Source: DATJFQ01 sp035495555 (GTDB lineage: Bacteria; Acidobacteriota; Vicinamibacteria; Vicinamibacterales; 2-12-FULL-66-21). From it: a DNA stretch of 64,000 nucleotides. The notes under the pieces are model-generated. The model did not search any database and was not told the origin of the DNA. It saw only the letters and a program-made list of their open reading frames with translations. Of this stretch, positions 7,662 to 16,363 are shown piece by piece (positions within the stretch are counted from its first letter, which is position 1; each line of letters begins with the position of its first letter). Position numbers and translations under genes: made by a program. The stretch is from the NCBI GenBank assembly GCA_035495555.1, contig DATJFQ010000038.1, forward strand, positions 1 to 64,000, read 5' to 3'.

Positions 7662-9476
7662 TCACCTCGCCAGCTTCAGGTTCAGCGACGTTCCGGCGCC
7701 CTCGCGGACCGTAAACGTCGACGCCTTGGCGCTGGCGCGGGTCAGCCAATCGGGATCGTTCCAGTCGCCCTGCGCCACGTAGTCCACGGCAATCGCGTAA
7801 TAGCTGCCGGCGGGGAGGTTCTGAATGCGGAAGCGGCCTTCCTGATCCGGGCGAGCGGACTGCGTCCACCGCGTCATCGGCAGCGCCCATTTGTTCTGGT
7901 CCGTCGAGAACACGACGACCGTGTACTCCTTGAGCGGCTGCCCCTGTGTGTCGGTCACCGTCCCGTCGACTTCCGTCGTCTGCTGCGTCAGCAGGATCTC
8001 GACGCCGGCGACGTCCTCGCCGGGCTTGAAGTCGTAGCCGGTGTCGGTGATGTCGGCGCCGTTCAGGTGGACGCTCTCGAGGATCCATCCTTTCGGCAGC
8101 GTCCCTGGACGAATGATCCGAGCGCCGGCGAGCCCATTGAGTTCGAACGTTCCGTCCGCGTGGACCTGGCCCACACCGGATCCAACAGTGGGACCGCCGT
8201 CCGGGTCTGCAGACGGCGCAGACACGCGAATCTGCGCGGTGCCGTCGGGGCGTACGCCGCCGTCGAAGACGACCCGCCCGGAGGCATGCGCGCCGTGCGT
8301 CGTCATCACGATGAGCCCCGAGACGTCCTCGCCGTTGACGGCAACGGGGACGCTCGCGAATTCAGGTTCCTGTCTTGCGTTGTTGTTGCCCGGCGCATCG
8401 GTCGACGTCATCGAAAACATCATCGCGCCGCCGCCGGCATCGATCACCATCGGCCCCGTCGATCGCACCTGGAGGCTGTACTCGCCTGGCGCCACACCGT
8501 TCAGCGTGAACTGCCCCGAGGCGTTCGTTCGCGTGGTCCCGCCGGGCATGAATATCCCGGCGTCCCGTGAGGCGGGCATGAGCATGATCATCGCGGACGA
8601 GAGCGGCCGCCCGTCCGATGCCATCGCCTGACCCGTGATGCGCGCGAGTTTCACTGGCTGCAGGCTGACGTCGATGCCGGTCATCTCCTGGCCAACGCCG
8701 ACGGTCACGCGCTGTGCTTCCGCGGGTGAGGCGGTTCCGGGGAAATAGGTCGGCGCATAACCGGACGTGGGCATGGATCCCGTTCCGCTCGTCGGTCCCA
8801 TCGGACCGAGGCTGATATCCATTGCAAGAGAGCCCAGGTCGCGATAGGTCGCGCTGACGTAGTACTCCCCAGGGGGCAGGCCGTAAATCCGGAACTGGCC
8901 GAGGTCGTTCGTCTGGCCGATCCGTCCGGCGGGCACCATCCGCTTGCGGCCGCCCGCGAACGAGATCCGCATCGCGGTCACCATCGCGTCGGTGACGGGC
9001 TCCCCGAACTCGTCCACCACGCGGCCCGAGATGACGCTGCCGCGGGGGAGTGCGACGTCGACCTTCTCCATCAGTTGGCCGTCCGACAGCTCAATGGGAC
9101 GGCCCGGCTCGAACGGCCGTGTCTGCCCATATTGCATGTTGACGAAGCCGCCCTTGCTGACGCTCACGGTCACCCGTCCCGCCGGCAGGTCCTTGAATTC
9201 GTAACGGCCGTTGGCGTCCGTCAGGGCGGATTTCATCCCGAGTTCCGGCCCGGTGACGCGGACCTGCGCCCGCCGGATCGCCTGCCCGGTATCCATGGTG
9301 AGGACGCGGCCGCGCAGCATTGCGGTGCCGGTCTTGGCCGCCTGCCCGCGGGGGGGCATCTGCATGGGGCCGTCCTGGCCGCCGGTAATGACGATCTGCT
9401 GGCTCACCTGCGCGGCGGCGGGAGCCGCGGACAGCGTGGCCGCAGCGAGAAGGGCAAGCACAATCTGTTTCGGCAT
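7662..9476 (-). CDS. Secreted carboxypeptidase-regulatory-like (beta-sandwich) protein
   Basis: The 604-residue product starts with a clear signal peptide (MPKQIVLALLAAATLSAAPAAA). It continues as a chain of carboxypeptidase-regulatory-like/SpaA-type beta-sandwich domains, recognisable by the recurring pattern 'G.V.D..G.P...A.V......DANGRYEFKDLPAG.Y.V'. Copies begin near residues 45, 115 and 255, with a last one near 500. Such modules give adhesive or scaffolding surfaces and are greatly expanded in Acidobacteriota. There is no C-terminal TonB-dependent barrel, so it is probably periplasmic or surface-exposed and not a transporter. I took the start at 9476 because the frame further upstream crosses a repeat array and then the hemH gene. 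Confidence 0.85.
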   Translation of the reverse strand: MPKQIVLALLAAATLSAAPAAAQVSQQIVITGGQDGPMQMPPRGQAAKTGTAMLRGRVLTMDTGQAIRRAQVRVTGPELGMKSALTDANGRYEFKDLPAGRVTVSVSKGGFVNMQYGQTRPFEPGRPIELSDGQLMEKVDVALPRGSVISGRVVDEFGEPVTDAMVTAMRISFAGGRKRMVPAGRIGQTNDLGQFRIYGLPPGEYYVSATYRDLGSLAMDISLGPMGPTSGTGSMPTSGYAPTYFPGTASPAEAQRVTVGVGQEMTGIDVSLQPVKLARITGQAMASDGRPLSSAMIMLMPASRDAGIFMPGGTTRTNASGQFTLNGVAPGEYSLQVRSTGPMVIDAGGGAMMFSMTSTDAPGNNNARQEPEFASVPVAVNGEDVSGLIVMTTHGAHASGRVVFDGGVRPDGTAQIRVSAPSADPDGGPTVGSGVGQVHADGTFELNGLAGARIIRPGTLPKGWILESVHLNGADITDTGYDFKPGEDVAGVEILLTQQTTEVDGTVTDTQGQPLKEYTVVVFSTDQNKWALPMTRWTQSARPDQEGRFRIQNLPAGSYYAIAVDYVAQGDWNDPDWLTRASAKASTFTVREGAGTSLNLKLAR

Positions 9477-9534
9477 AGCGCCTCTTTTGACGTTCAGTTG
9501 TCGCATTTTGTTGTTCGGCGCGAAGGAGACAGGC

Positions 9535-9642
9535 TGTCCCCTTTTTTCGCGAAAAAACGCGGTTGTCCCCTTTTTTTGCGAAAAATGGCGGCTGTCCCCT
9601 TTTTTCGCAAAAAAAGGCGGTTGTCCCCTTTTTCCGCGACGC
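9535..9642. repeat. Four 29-bp direct repeats with TGTCCCC cores
   Basis: TGTCCCC begins at 9535, 9564, 9593 and 9622, an exact 29-bp period. Each core is followed by a palindromic run of the type TTTTTTCGCGAAAAAA and a GGCGGT-like tail. A related set with two direct and two inverted copies sits at 63134-63214. These resemble the GGGGACAG elements scattered in many environmental genomes and sometimes associated with REP-type transposases. None is encoded here. The array fills most of the 220-bp gap between hemH and the carboxypeptidase-regulatory-like gene. Confidence 0.85.
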
Positions 9643-9696
9643 GCCTCGCCGGCGCACCCGCGAGAACCCCGAAAACCCCCGGGAACCCGAGACCGG

Positions 9697-10668
9697 TTAA
9701 ATCGGAAGCGGCCGGCCGGTTCTGTAGCGCTCCCAGACGTCGCCGACGGCGTCGGCCAGCGCATCGATGAAGCGCGGATGGACGCCGACGGTCGCTGCCC
9801 GCACGAGCATGAGTCCCAGCTCCCTCGCGACGGCCGCCGCTTCGACGTCGAGGTCGTAGAGCACCTCCACATGGTCGCAGAGAAATCCGATAGGGGAGAG
9901 GACGACCGCGCCGGTGCCGCGCGCGTGCTCGGCACGAAGCGCGTCACAGACATCCGGCTCCAGCCAGGGATCGCCAGGACGCCCGCTGCGGCTCTGATAG
10001 ACGAGGTCCCAGGCGGGGAAACCGGCCGCCTGCGCCACTTTCGCCGCCGTCGCACGCAGATTCCGTTCGTAAGGATACGCCGCCGCCATACTGAGCGGGA
10101 TGCTGTGCGCAGTAAAGATCAGCCTGGCCCGAGCGCGCAAAGGTTCCGGCAAACGGCCCGTCGCCACCCGTATGTGATCCGCGTTCGCGTCGATAAATCC
10201 AGGATGCTCGTGCCAGTCGCCGACGTACGTCACCTCGAGAGGTGGCAGGCCGCGTTCGGCCATGGCCGTTCGGGCGTCGCGAACGTTTTCCTTGTACTGA
10301 AGACACCCCGAATAGCTGCGCTGGGCCGCCGCGAGCACGCCGATTGCCCGGCGCTGACCGCGTGCCGCCATGTCAGACAGCGTCTCGCCCAAGAACGGAT
10401 GCCAGTTCCGCATGCCGACCCGCACCGGAAGCCGCAACCCGCGATCCCCGAGTCGCGCCTCGAGCGCCTGCGCCTGCTGCATCGTGAATTCCGTCAGCGG
10501 AGAGACGCCGCCGAAGCGCTCGTAGTGATGCGCGACCTCTTCGATGCGCTCGGGCGCCACGCGGCGGCCGCGCAGCACGTTTTCGAGAAACGGACGCACA
10601 TCCGCCGGACCCTGCGGTCCTCCGAAAGCAACCAGCAGGACAGCGTCGAACGGCCCCGGGTGAGACAT
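9697..10668 (-). CDS. hemH: Ferrochelatase
   Basis: Ferrochelatase inserts Fe(II) into a porphyrin in the last steps of heme synthesis. The 323-residue product has the family layout: the N-terminal VAFGGP start, the SPLTEFTMQQA segment, the catalytic-histidine motif FTAHSIP near the middle, and the PIGFLCDHVEVLYDLD block with the second metal-site glutamate. Whether the substrate is protoporphyrin IX (HemH) or coproporphyrin III (CpfC) cannot be decided from sequence alone. The start is supported by a perfect minus-strand TATAAT (plus 10676-10681) only 7 bp before the ATG, which implies a leaderless mRNA. It is divergent from the acyltransferase-like gene at 10707. Confidence 0.95.
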   Translation of the reverse strand: MSHPGPFDAVLLVAFGGPQGPADVRPFLENVLRGRRVAPERIEEVAHHYERFGGVSPLTEFTMQQAQALEARLGDRGLRLPVRVGMRNWHPFLGETLSDMAARGQRRAIGVLAAAQRSYSGCLQYKENVRDARTAMAERGLPPLEVTYVGDWHEHPGFIDANADHIRVATGRLPEPLRARARLIFTAHSIPLSMAAAYPYERNLRATAAKVAQAAGFPAWDLVYQSRSGRPGDPWLEPDVCDALRAEHARGTGAVVLSPIGFLCDHVEVLYDLDVEAAAVARELGLMLVRAATVGVHPRFIDALADAVGDVWERYRTGRPLPI

Positions 10669-10675
10669 TGACCGG

Positions 10676-10681
10676 ATTATA
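10676..10681 (-). promoter_or_regulatory. -10 box of a leaderless hemH transcript
   Basis: ATTATA on the plus strand reads TATAAT on the minus strand, 7 bp before the hemH ATG, so the transcript should begin at or next to the start codon. No good -35 is visible. Confidence 0.6.
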
Positions 10682-10706
10682 CGGGCGCGGTACGCTCGGT
10701 TCGAAG

Positions 10707-11882
10707 ATGCCCGCTACGACGGTCGTTGGTGAGCCGAGGTCAGCGGCCCGGGACGCGGAGCTGTCGACGCGGCTCGTCTCCCTCGACGTCTTTCGCGGCA
10801 TGACGATGGCCGCGATGGTGATCGTCAACAATCCCGGCGACGGCAGCCACGTCTATTGGCCGCTGGAACACGCGGCGTGGAACGGATGGACGCCGACCGA
10901 CCTCATCTTTCCATTCTTTCTGTTCATCGTCGGCGTCGCGATCACGCTCTCGCGGAGGAACGCGGCGTGGGGGACGATCGTCCGGCGTGGGGCGCTCATC
11001 ATCGCCATCGGCTGGGCACTCGCCCTGTACCCGCACTTCGACTTCGCACGCTGGCGGCTTCCCGGCGTCCTGCCGCGCATCGGCGTGTGCTATATGGCCG
11101 CCGCGGCGCTCTTCAAGGTATCGCTGTCGACGAGACGCGCAGCAACAGCGCGCCGTTCGCAGGCGCTCGTGCTCACAGCGATCGCCGTCGGCCTCTGCGT
11201 CGCCTACTGGTTCTGGATGACGCACGTGCCCACGCCGGCGGGCGTCCTCAACGATCTGTCGCCGGATGGCAACTGGGGCGCGCACGTCGACCGCGCCGTC
11301 TTCGGGACGTCCCATTTGTGGTCCGTCTCGGAGACGTGGGACCCGGAGGGCCTCCTCAGCACGATTCCGGCGATCGCGACGACCGTGTTCGGGATCGTCG
11401 CCGGACTGTGGCTCGGCTCGACGGCGACGCCGGACAGGAAAGCGGCGGGACTGCTGGTCGGTGCGGTCGCCGGTATCGCGATCGGCTACGCGTGGAATCC
11501 ATTTTTTCCCATCAACAAGAACCTCTGGACCAGCTCCTATGTGTTCTTCACCGCAGGCGCCGCATGCCTGCTGCTCGGATTCTGCTACTGGTCGATTGAC
11601 GTCCGCAGGTGGCGCGGCTGGACGAAACCGTTCGTCGTGCTGGGCACGAACGCCATTACGCTCTTCGCGGCATCGGCGCTGCTCGTCAAGACCCTGCTGA
11701 CCATCAACGCAGGCGAGGTGGAGGGAGAGACGGTGTCGCTCTGGAGCTATCTCTACGCACGCGGGTTCGAGCCGTTCTTCGGTCCCTATCTGGCGTCGCT
11801 GCTGTTCGCGCTCGCGAACGTTGCAGTGCTCTTCGCGCTGCTCGCCTGGATGTACCGTCGTCGCGTGTTTCTCCGGGTGTGA
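10707..11882 (+). CDS. DUF5009 / heparan-alpha-glucosaminide N-acetyltransferase-like membrane protein
   Basis: A polytopic membrane protein of about 391 residues. The N-terminus R(L/V)VSLDVFRGMTMAAMVIVNNPG and the following WNGWTPTDLIFPFFLFIVG are the hallmark of the NagX/YeiB-related acyltransferase group (DUF1624/DUF5009) that moves acyl groups onto sugars across a membrane. About ten hydrophobic helices follow, ending in MYRRRVFLRV. I prefer the ATG at 10707 (MPATTVV) over 10668, which would overlap the divergent hemH start. The stop overlaps the start of the next gene by 4 nt (GTGA), so it is translationally coupled to the MFS transporter. The acceptor sugar is unknown. Confidence 0.87.
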   Translation: MPATTVVGEPRSAARDAELSTRLVSLDVFRGMTMAAMVIVNNPGDGSHVYWPLEHAAWNGWTPTDLIFPFFLFIVGVAITLSRRNAAWGTIVRRGALIIAIGWALALYPHFDFARWRLPGVLPRIGVCYMAAAALFKVSLSTRRAATARRSQALVLTAIAVGLCVAYWFWMTHVPTPAGVLNDLSPDGNWGAHVDRAVFGTSHLWSVSETWDPEGLLSTIPAIATTVFGIVAGLWLGSTATPDRKAAGLLVGAVAGIAIGYAWNPFFPINKNLWTSSYVFFTAGAACLLLGFCYWSIDVRRWRGWTKPFVVLGTNAITLFAASALLVKTLLTINAGEVEGETVSLWSYLYARGFEPFFGPYLASLLFALANVAVLFALLAWMYRRRVFLRV

Positions 11883-13099
11883 CGACGCCCGCTCCAGACG
11901 GTTCTCCGGAACCGGACGTTTCCCCGTATCGGTTCGGCCTCTCGCCGCCGGTGTGGCGGCTCGGGTGGGTCAGCTTCTTCACCGATACCGCGGGAGAGAT
12001 GATCTACCCGCTCCTGCCGCTCTTCCTCACGCAGACCCTGGGCGCCGGCGCGATGTCCATTGGCGTAATTGAAGGCGTTGCGGAGGCGGCGAACAGCCTC
12101 CTGAAGATGCTCTCCGGCTGGCTCACCGATCGCTGGGGCGCACCGAAGCGGCTCGTGCTCGGCGGCTACAGCCTGTCGTCTGCGGCGCGGCCGCTGATCG
12201 CCCTTGCGACGGCGTGGCCGCAGGTACTGCTGATCCGCTTTTCCGATCGATTGGGTAAAGGCATCCGCAGTTCGCCGCGCGATGCCATGCTCGCGCACTA
12301 CGCACCGGCGCACATGCGGGGCCGCGTGTTCGGATTTCACCAGGCGATGGATCATGCGGGCGCCGTGTTCGGCCCGTTGATCGCGGCAGCGTACCTGTAT
12401 TTTCACCCCGGTAATTATCGAACGCTCTTCGGCTGGACGATCGTCCCGGGGATTATCGTCGTGCTCCTGATCCTCGGGCTCCCGGACGACCGGCGGCCGG
12501 CGGTGCCACCAAATTCTCGTAAGGCGGCGGCCGGACCGGCCGCTCCGCTCGGGCGCACCTTCCACATCGCCATCGCGATCATCTTTCTGTTTTCGCTGGG
12601 AAACGCGTCCGATGCGTTCCTGCTGCTCCGGCTCTCGAACGAGGGGATCAGCAACGCCTGGATCCCGCTGCTCTGGGCGCTCCTGCACGTCGTCAAGATG
12701 ACGTCTTCGGTGGTCGGCGGCGTGCTGTCAGACAGGCTGGGCCGTCGCATGATGATCGCGCTCGGTTACCTCTGGTATGCGGCGATCTACAGCGCCTTCG
12801 GATATTTCAGCACTGCCGGCGTGACGATCGCGGTGTTTCTCGCCTACGGCTTGTACTTCGGGCTGACGGAGGGAGTGGAGAAGGCCTGGGTCGCGGACCT
12901 CGTGCCGAAAGAGCGACGTGGCGTCGCGTTTGGCATGTACAACTCCGCGATCGGATTCGGCAGCCTCGCCGCGAGCCTCATCTTCGGTCTCCTCTGGACC
13001 GAGGTCTCTCCGCGAGCGGCTTTCGTCACCGGCGCCGTCCTCGCGCTCGCTGCCAGCGCGCTGCTCGCGACGGTGGCGGAAGGTGCACGAAGCAGATAA
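11879..13099 (+). CDS. Major facilitator superfamily transporter
   Basis: A 406-residue permease with twelve predicted membrane helices and MFS loop motifs (GWLTDRWGAPKRLVLGGY between helices 2 and 3, and the cognate VLSDRLGRRMMIALGY in the second half). The opening SFFTDTAGEMIYPLLPLFL is typical of a widespread, functionally uncharacterised MFS branch. I use the GTG at 11879, which overlaps the preceding TGA; the open frame extends back to 11609 but there it is only antisense-like coding of the upstream gene. Coupling to an acyltransferase-like gene suggests a shared envelope or export role. The substrate cannot be named. Confidence 0.9.
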   Translation: MTTPAPDGSPEPDVSPYRFGLSPPVWRLGWVSFFTDTAGEMIYPLLPLFLTQTLGAGAMSIGVIEGVAEAANSLLKMLSGWLTDRWGAPKRLVLGGYSLSSAARPLIALATAWPQVLLIRFSDRLGKGIRSSPRDAMLAHYAPAHMRGRVFGFHQAMDHAGAVFGPLIAAAYLYFHPGNYRTLFGWTIVPGIIVVLLILGLPDDRRPAVPPNSRKAAAGPAAPLGRTFHIAIAIIFLFSLGNASDAFLLLRLSNEGISNAWIPLLWALLHVVKMTSSVVGGVLSDRLGRRMMIALGYLWYAAIYSAFGYFSTAGVTIAVFLAYGLYFGLTEGVEKAWVADLVPKERRGVAFGMYNSAIGFGSLAASLIFGLLWTEVSPRAAFVTGAVLALAASALLATVAEGARSR

Positions 13100-13116
13100 G
13101 GCAGCAAGCGAGCGGC

Positions 13117-13160
13117 CGTCGAACATCGAACATCGGTCATCGAACATCGAACATCGCCCA
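13117..13160. repeat. Degenerate CGAACATCG octamer array
   Basis: About five copies of TCGAACATCG-type words in tandem lie between the convergent MFS and DUF2207 genes. The complementary type (CGATGTTCGATGG) recurs at 41591-41650 and 42165-42240. It is probably a non-coding intergenic repeat. Confidence 0.65.
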
Positions 13161-13163
13161 CCG

Positions 13164-14870
13164 TCAAAATCCGCCGCCGCCTCCGCCGCCGAAGCCGCCG
13201 CCGCTCGATCCTCCACTGAATCCCGACCCGCCGCTGCCGCGAGGCGCCGAGCTCATCACCGTCGCCGCCGCCGCCGACAAGTGCGTCATGCTGTGCGTGA
13301 AGGTCGAGGCGTTGAACGCTTGCACGCCTCCCGCGCCCGAATACCATTGCGGCGGTTGCGAATAGATGCCTTCGAACGCCTTCGCCCAATGGCTCTCGAC
13401 CCCGAGCGCCATCGCAAAGGGGAGAAATTTCTCGAACATTTCCGGTGTCTTGATGATCCGTTGCATCCGGTCCGCATCCACGCGCGACAGGAATTCGCGG
13501 AAGCCGAGGATGTTCTCGAGCTCCCGAGTACCGCGGTCGGTGCGCGCCGGCATGATCCACGCGAACGCGCCGATGATCAGTCCCGACGCGATGCCGGCGA
13601 TCACAGCGGCTCCGGGCTGCATCCCCATCGTGTCCATCAGCGCGCCGCCGCCCCAGCCGATGAGGACGCCGACGGCTATCGCCAAGCCGATGTACATGCC
13701 GCGAACGCGGTCGGGCCGCGCGGGATAGAAGCCGTTGCTCACGAGGCCGCCGTACAGATCGTTTTTCAAGTCCGGCAGTCGCCTGTAGAACTTGTTCTTG
13801 AGATCGGAGAGCGACACGCTTTCCCCGGCGCCGAACATCGCGCCCAGCAGATCCCGCTCGTGATCCTTCAGCGACGACCAGTCCTCACGCTTCTTCGTCA
13901 GCGTGAACGTGTAGTCCTTGCTCGACCAGAGACCGCCGAGATGCTCCGTGCCGGTCTCGTCGATGTGAACGTATCCGCGGACCGCGAGGTCGACGATGGT
14001 TGCCGTGATGTCGCGCATGTCCGGCTTGCCATCGATCAGCGTTCCGACCTCCGCCGGTGTCATCTGTGCGGGCGGTTCGTACCGCGTCGTGATCGGAGCG
14101 ATCGTCGGGTCCTTGCCGCGCGAACGCCACGTGCCGAACATGCCGGCAAATACCGCCAGGGGAATCGCGAGCGGCCAGTTGCTGTACAGAAAGTCCATCG
14201 TGCGCGAGGCAGCGGTCGGGCGCTGCACGACGCCGGGGTTCCAGCCGACGACCGCCGTCAGACCTTCGTGGAGACCGAGACCGGCGGTCGCGACTCGCAC
14301 CGTCGAGCCCTCGATGGAGACTTCATTTCTGGCCGTCGACCCGTACTCGCCACGAAACGCCGTCGCGCGCAGGCCGGTAACGCCGCTCGGCAGTTGGATC
14401 GCCGCCGTGATGGTGCGAATCGGAACGTCCCACTCGTCACCGGTGATGTTCCAGTACAGCTCGTCGTGTTCGTCGAAGAAGCGAAGCGCGTTGGCGACAC
14501 GATAATGAAGGCGCACCGTCCGGGAGGCATCCTGCGCGCCCGGCACCCAGATCTTCAGCTTGCGATAGTGACGAACGCGGCTGCTCTCGTACCGCAGCGA
14601 TCTGCCCGAACCGTCGGTGATGTCCTCCACCTGCAGCCGCAGCGTGTAGTTCAGCCCTTGAGGTGTCCGGTACTCAATCGGAATCGTCCGGTAGATGCCG
14701 TTCCATGAGCCGGTGAAGGTTGGCGTGATCGTTTCGACGACATCGATCGAGCCGTCGGTCGCGACCACGACCGTCGCATCGAAATGGTCGATGACGAGCG
14801 TCCGGTCCGCAGCGTGGAGCGGCGCCGCGAGGAGCAGCGCCGCCGCAAGAACAGCGGCGGCCGCCCGCAT
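13164..14870 (-). CDS. DUF2207 domain membrane protein
   Basis: The 568-residue product has a signal peptide (1-20), an extracytoplasmic beta-rich DUF2207 domain (about 22-215, with DFLYSNWPLAIP leading into a membrane helix), a cytoplasmic winged-helix-like segment, a pair of membrane helices near 385-430 and a Gly/Ser-rich tail ending in a run of glycines. DUF2207 proteins usually sit beside LemA. Here the ATG overlaps the lemA stop by one base (TGATG), which indicates a coupled two-gene unit. The biochemical role of this pair is unknown; an envelope-stress function is often suggested. Confidence 0.9.
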   Translation of the reverse strand: MRAAAAVLAAALLLAAPLHAADRTLVIDHFDATVVVATDGSIDVVETITPTFTGSWNGIYRTIPIEYRTPQGLNYTLRLQVEDITDGSGRSLRYESSRVRHYRKLKIWVPGAQDASRTVRLHYRVANALRFFDEHDELYWNITGDEWDVPIRTITAAIQLPSGVTGLRATAFRGEYGSTARNEVSIEGSTVRVATAGLGLHEGLTAVVGWNPGVVQRPTAASRTMDFLYSNWPLAIPLAVFAGMFGTWRSRGKDPTIAPITTRYEPPAQMTPAEVGTLIDGKPDMRDITATIVDLAVRGYVHIDETGTEHLGGLWSSKDYTFTLTKKREDWSSLKDHERDLLGAMFGAGESVSLSDLKNKFYRRLPDLKNDLYGGLVSNGFYPARPDRVRGMYIGLAIAVGVLIGWGGGALMDTMGMQPGAAVIAGIASGLIIGAFAWIMPARTDRGTRELENILGFREFLSRVDADRMQRIIKTPEMFEKFLPFAMALGVESHWAKAFEGIYSQPPQWYSGAGGVQAFNASTFTHSMTHLSAAAATVMSSAPRGSGGSGFSGGSSGGGFGGGGGGGF

Positions 14871-15433
14871 CAGAACTTCACCTGGGGCACCGCGCGGTCC
14901 GACTCGGGCGCTTCGAAGAACTCGCGCGACTTGATGCTGAAGAGTCCCGCGACGATGTTCGACGGGAACTGCACGACTTTCGTGTTGAGATCGCGCACGA
15001 CAGCGTTGTAATACCGGCGTGCGTTCTGCACCGCGTCTTCGATTTGTGCAAGCTGTGTCTGCAGTTGCGTGAAGCTCTCGACGGCCCGGAGCTGCGGATA
15101 CGATTCCGCCAGCGCGAACAGCCCTCGCAGCGCGGAGGTCACCGCCCCTTCCGCCGCCGCGCGTTCCGCGGGGCCGGCGTTCTCGACCGAGACCGCGCGC
15201 GACCTCGCGGCGATCACCGCTTCCAGCGTGCCTTTCTCGTGCGCGGCGTAGCCCTTCACCGTCTCGACGACGTTCGGGATGAGATCGTGCCGCCGCTTCA
15301 ACTGCACATCGATGTCGGACCAGGCGTTGTCGGCGCGCACGCGCAGCCCGACGAGGCCGTTGTAAATCGAGACGATGACGATCGCCGCGACTACGATCAC
15401 GCCGAGGATCACGTAACCGATCATGGGTGGCAT
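14870..15433 (-). CDS. lemA: LemA family protein
   Basis: The 187-residue product has one N-terminal membrane helix (about 5-25) and a four-helix-bundle domain with the family motifs AWSDIDVQLKRRHDLIPNVVETVKGYAAHE and a C-terminal FPSNIVAGLFSIKSREFFE. LemA proteins are small membrane-anchored helical proteins of unclear function that commonly partner DUF2207 or TPM-domain proteins, as here. An alternative ATG nine bases downstream would give MIGYVILG. A minus-strand TATAAT lies about 47 bp upstream (plus 15481-15486). Confidence 0.95.
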   Translation of the reverse strand: MPPMIGYVILGVIVVAAIVIVSIYNGLVGLRVRADNAWSDIDVQLKRRHDLIPNVVETVKGYAAHEKGTLEAVIAARSRAVSVENAGPAERAAAEGAVTSALRGLFALAESYPQLRAVESFTQLQTQLAQIEDAVQNARRYYNAVVRDLNTKVVQFPSNIVAGLFSIKSREFFEAPESDRAVPQVKF

Positions 15434-15480
15434 GCCTCCGTGGAAAAGTCTGCGCGGACGGCGAAAGGCGTCCGGCGCGG

Positions 15481-15509
15481 ATTATACGGCGCAACACGAT
15501 TGGTATACT
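15481..15509. promoter_or_regulatory. Back-to-back -10 boxes for lemA and surE
   Basis: ATTATA at 15481-15486 reads TATAAT on the minus strand and suits lemA. TATACT at 15504-15509 on the plus strand is 12 bp before the surE ATG, giving a leaderless or nearly leaderless surE transcript. No convincing -35 hexamer is seen for either. Confidence 0.5.
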
Positions 15510-15521
15510 TGGCCTTTTTAC

Positions 15522-16259
15522 ATGGCTCGCATACTGGTCACCAATGACGACGGCGTCCACTCGCAGGGCATTCACGCGCTTGCCGCGGCGCTGCGTCCGC
15601 TCGGCGACGTGCTCGTCGTGGCGCCGCACATCGAGGCGAGCGCCATCGGCCACGCGCTGACGCTCCGGCGGCCGCTCCGCATCGAGCAGGTTGGCGACGG
15701 CGTCTTCGAAGTCGACGGAACGCCGACCGACTGCGTGAACGTCGCCGTCATCAAGTCCTACGCCGGCGCGCTGCCGGACCTCGTCGTCTCCGGGATAAAC
15801 AAGGGCTACAACCTCGGCGACGATGTCACGTATTCAGGCACCGTGGCGGGGGCGATGGAAGGGGCGCTCCTCGGCATCCCGAGCATCGCGGTGTCGCTCG
15901 AACGTGTGCACTCGCAGATCGACTTTGCGCCCGCCGCGCGCGCCGCCTCCGACATTGCCGCGTTGGTGCTCCGGGAAGGGTTACCGGCGAGGACCTTTCT
16001 CAATCTCAACGTGCCGCCCGGAGAGCCCAGGGGATTTCGTCTGACAGTGCAGGCGAAGCGCAATCATGTGACCACGGTCGACGAACGGCTCGACCCCCGC
16101 GGCCGCCCGTACTACTGGATCGAAGAAGGGCAGAACGACTGGGAGCCGCACGATCGGTCGGATTATCAGGCCGTCCGCGACGGTTTCGTCTCCATCACTC
16201 CGCTGCAGCCGGACCTCACGGACTACGCCGCGCTCGGCCGGCTGACCTGGATACCGTAG
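15522..16259 (+). CDS. surE: 5'-nucleotidase SurE
   Basis: SurE is a metal-dependent nucleoside-monophosphate and short polyphosphate phosphatase linked to survival in stationary phase. The 245-residue product begins MARILVTNDDG with the metal-binding NDD at 8-10. It has the SGINKGYNLGDDVTYSGTVAGAMEG active-site block and ends in a standard SurE C-terminus with a conserved TPLQPDLTDY. The usual RNRSG loop after VAP is replaced by HIEASAIGHALT, which keeps the active-site serine region. In many bacteria surE neighbours pcm; here it instead faces lemA divergently and msrA convergently. Confidence 0.95.
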   Translation: MARILVTNDDGVHSQGIHALAAALRPLGDVLVVAPHIEASAIGHALTLRRPLRIEQVGDGVFEVDGTPTDCVNVAVIKSYAGALPDLVVSGINKGYNLGDDVTYSGTVAGAMEGALLGIPSIAVSLERVHSQIDFAPAARAASDIAALVLREGLPARTFLNLNVPPGEPRGFRLTVQAKRNHVTTVDERLDPRGRPYYWIEEGQNDWEPHDRSDYQAVRDGFVSITPLQPDLTDYAALGRLTWIP

Positions 16260-16261
16260 AT

Positions 16262-16335
16262 CGCCGGCTTTCGCCGGCGGGGGCTGGGCGCTGGGGCGCC
16301 TCGGACGGGGGCTTACGCCGGCTTCGCCGGCGCGA
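16262..16335. terminator. Two GCCGGC hairpins between surE and msrA
   Basis: GCCGGC-TTTC-GCCGGC (16263-16278) and GCCGGC-TTC-GCCGGC (about 16316-16332) are short perfect GC hairpins in the convergent gap. They lack a T-run, so they may act as weak bidirectional terminators or mRNA 3' stabilisers. Confidence 0.45.
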
Positions 16336-16363
16336 GGCGGGAGGCGGGAGCGGGGGCTGGGGG

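Noticed and set aside
9535..9642. CRISPR array
   Set aside because: The 29-bp period is an uninterrupted direct repeat with no unique spacers and no cas genes.
11609..11878. N-terminal extension of the MFS transporter
   Set aside because: This part overlaps the upstream membrane-protein gene and translates to an Arg-rich string; the GTG at 11879 gives the normal MFS start.
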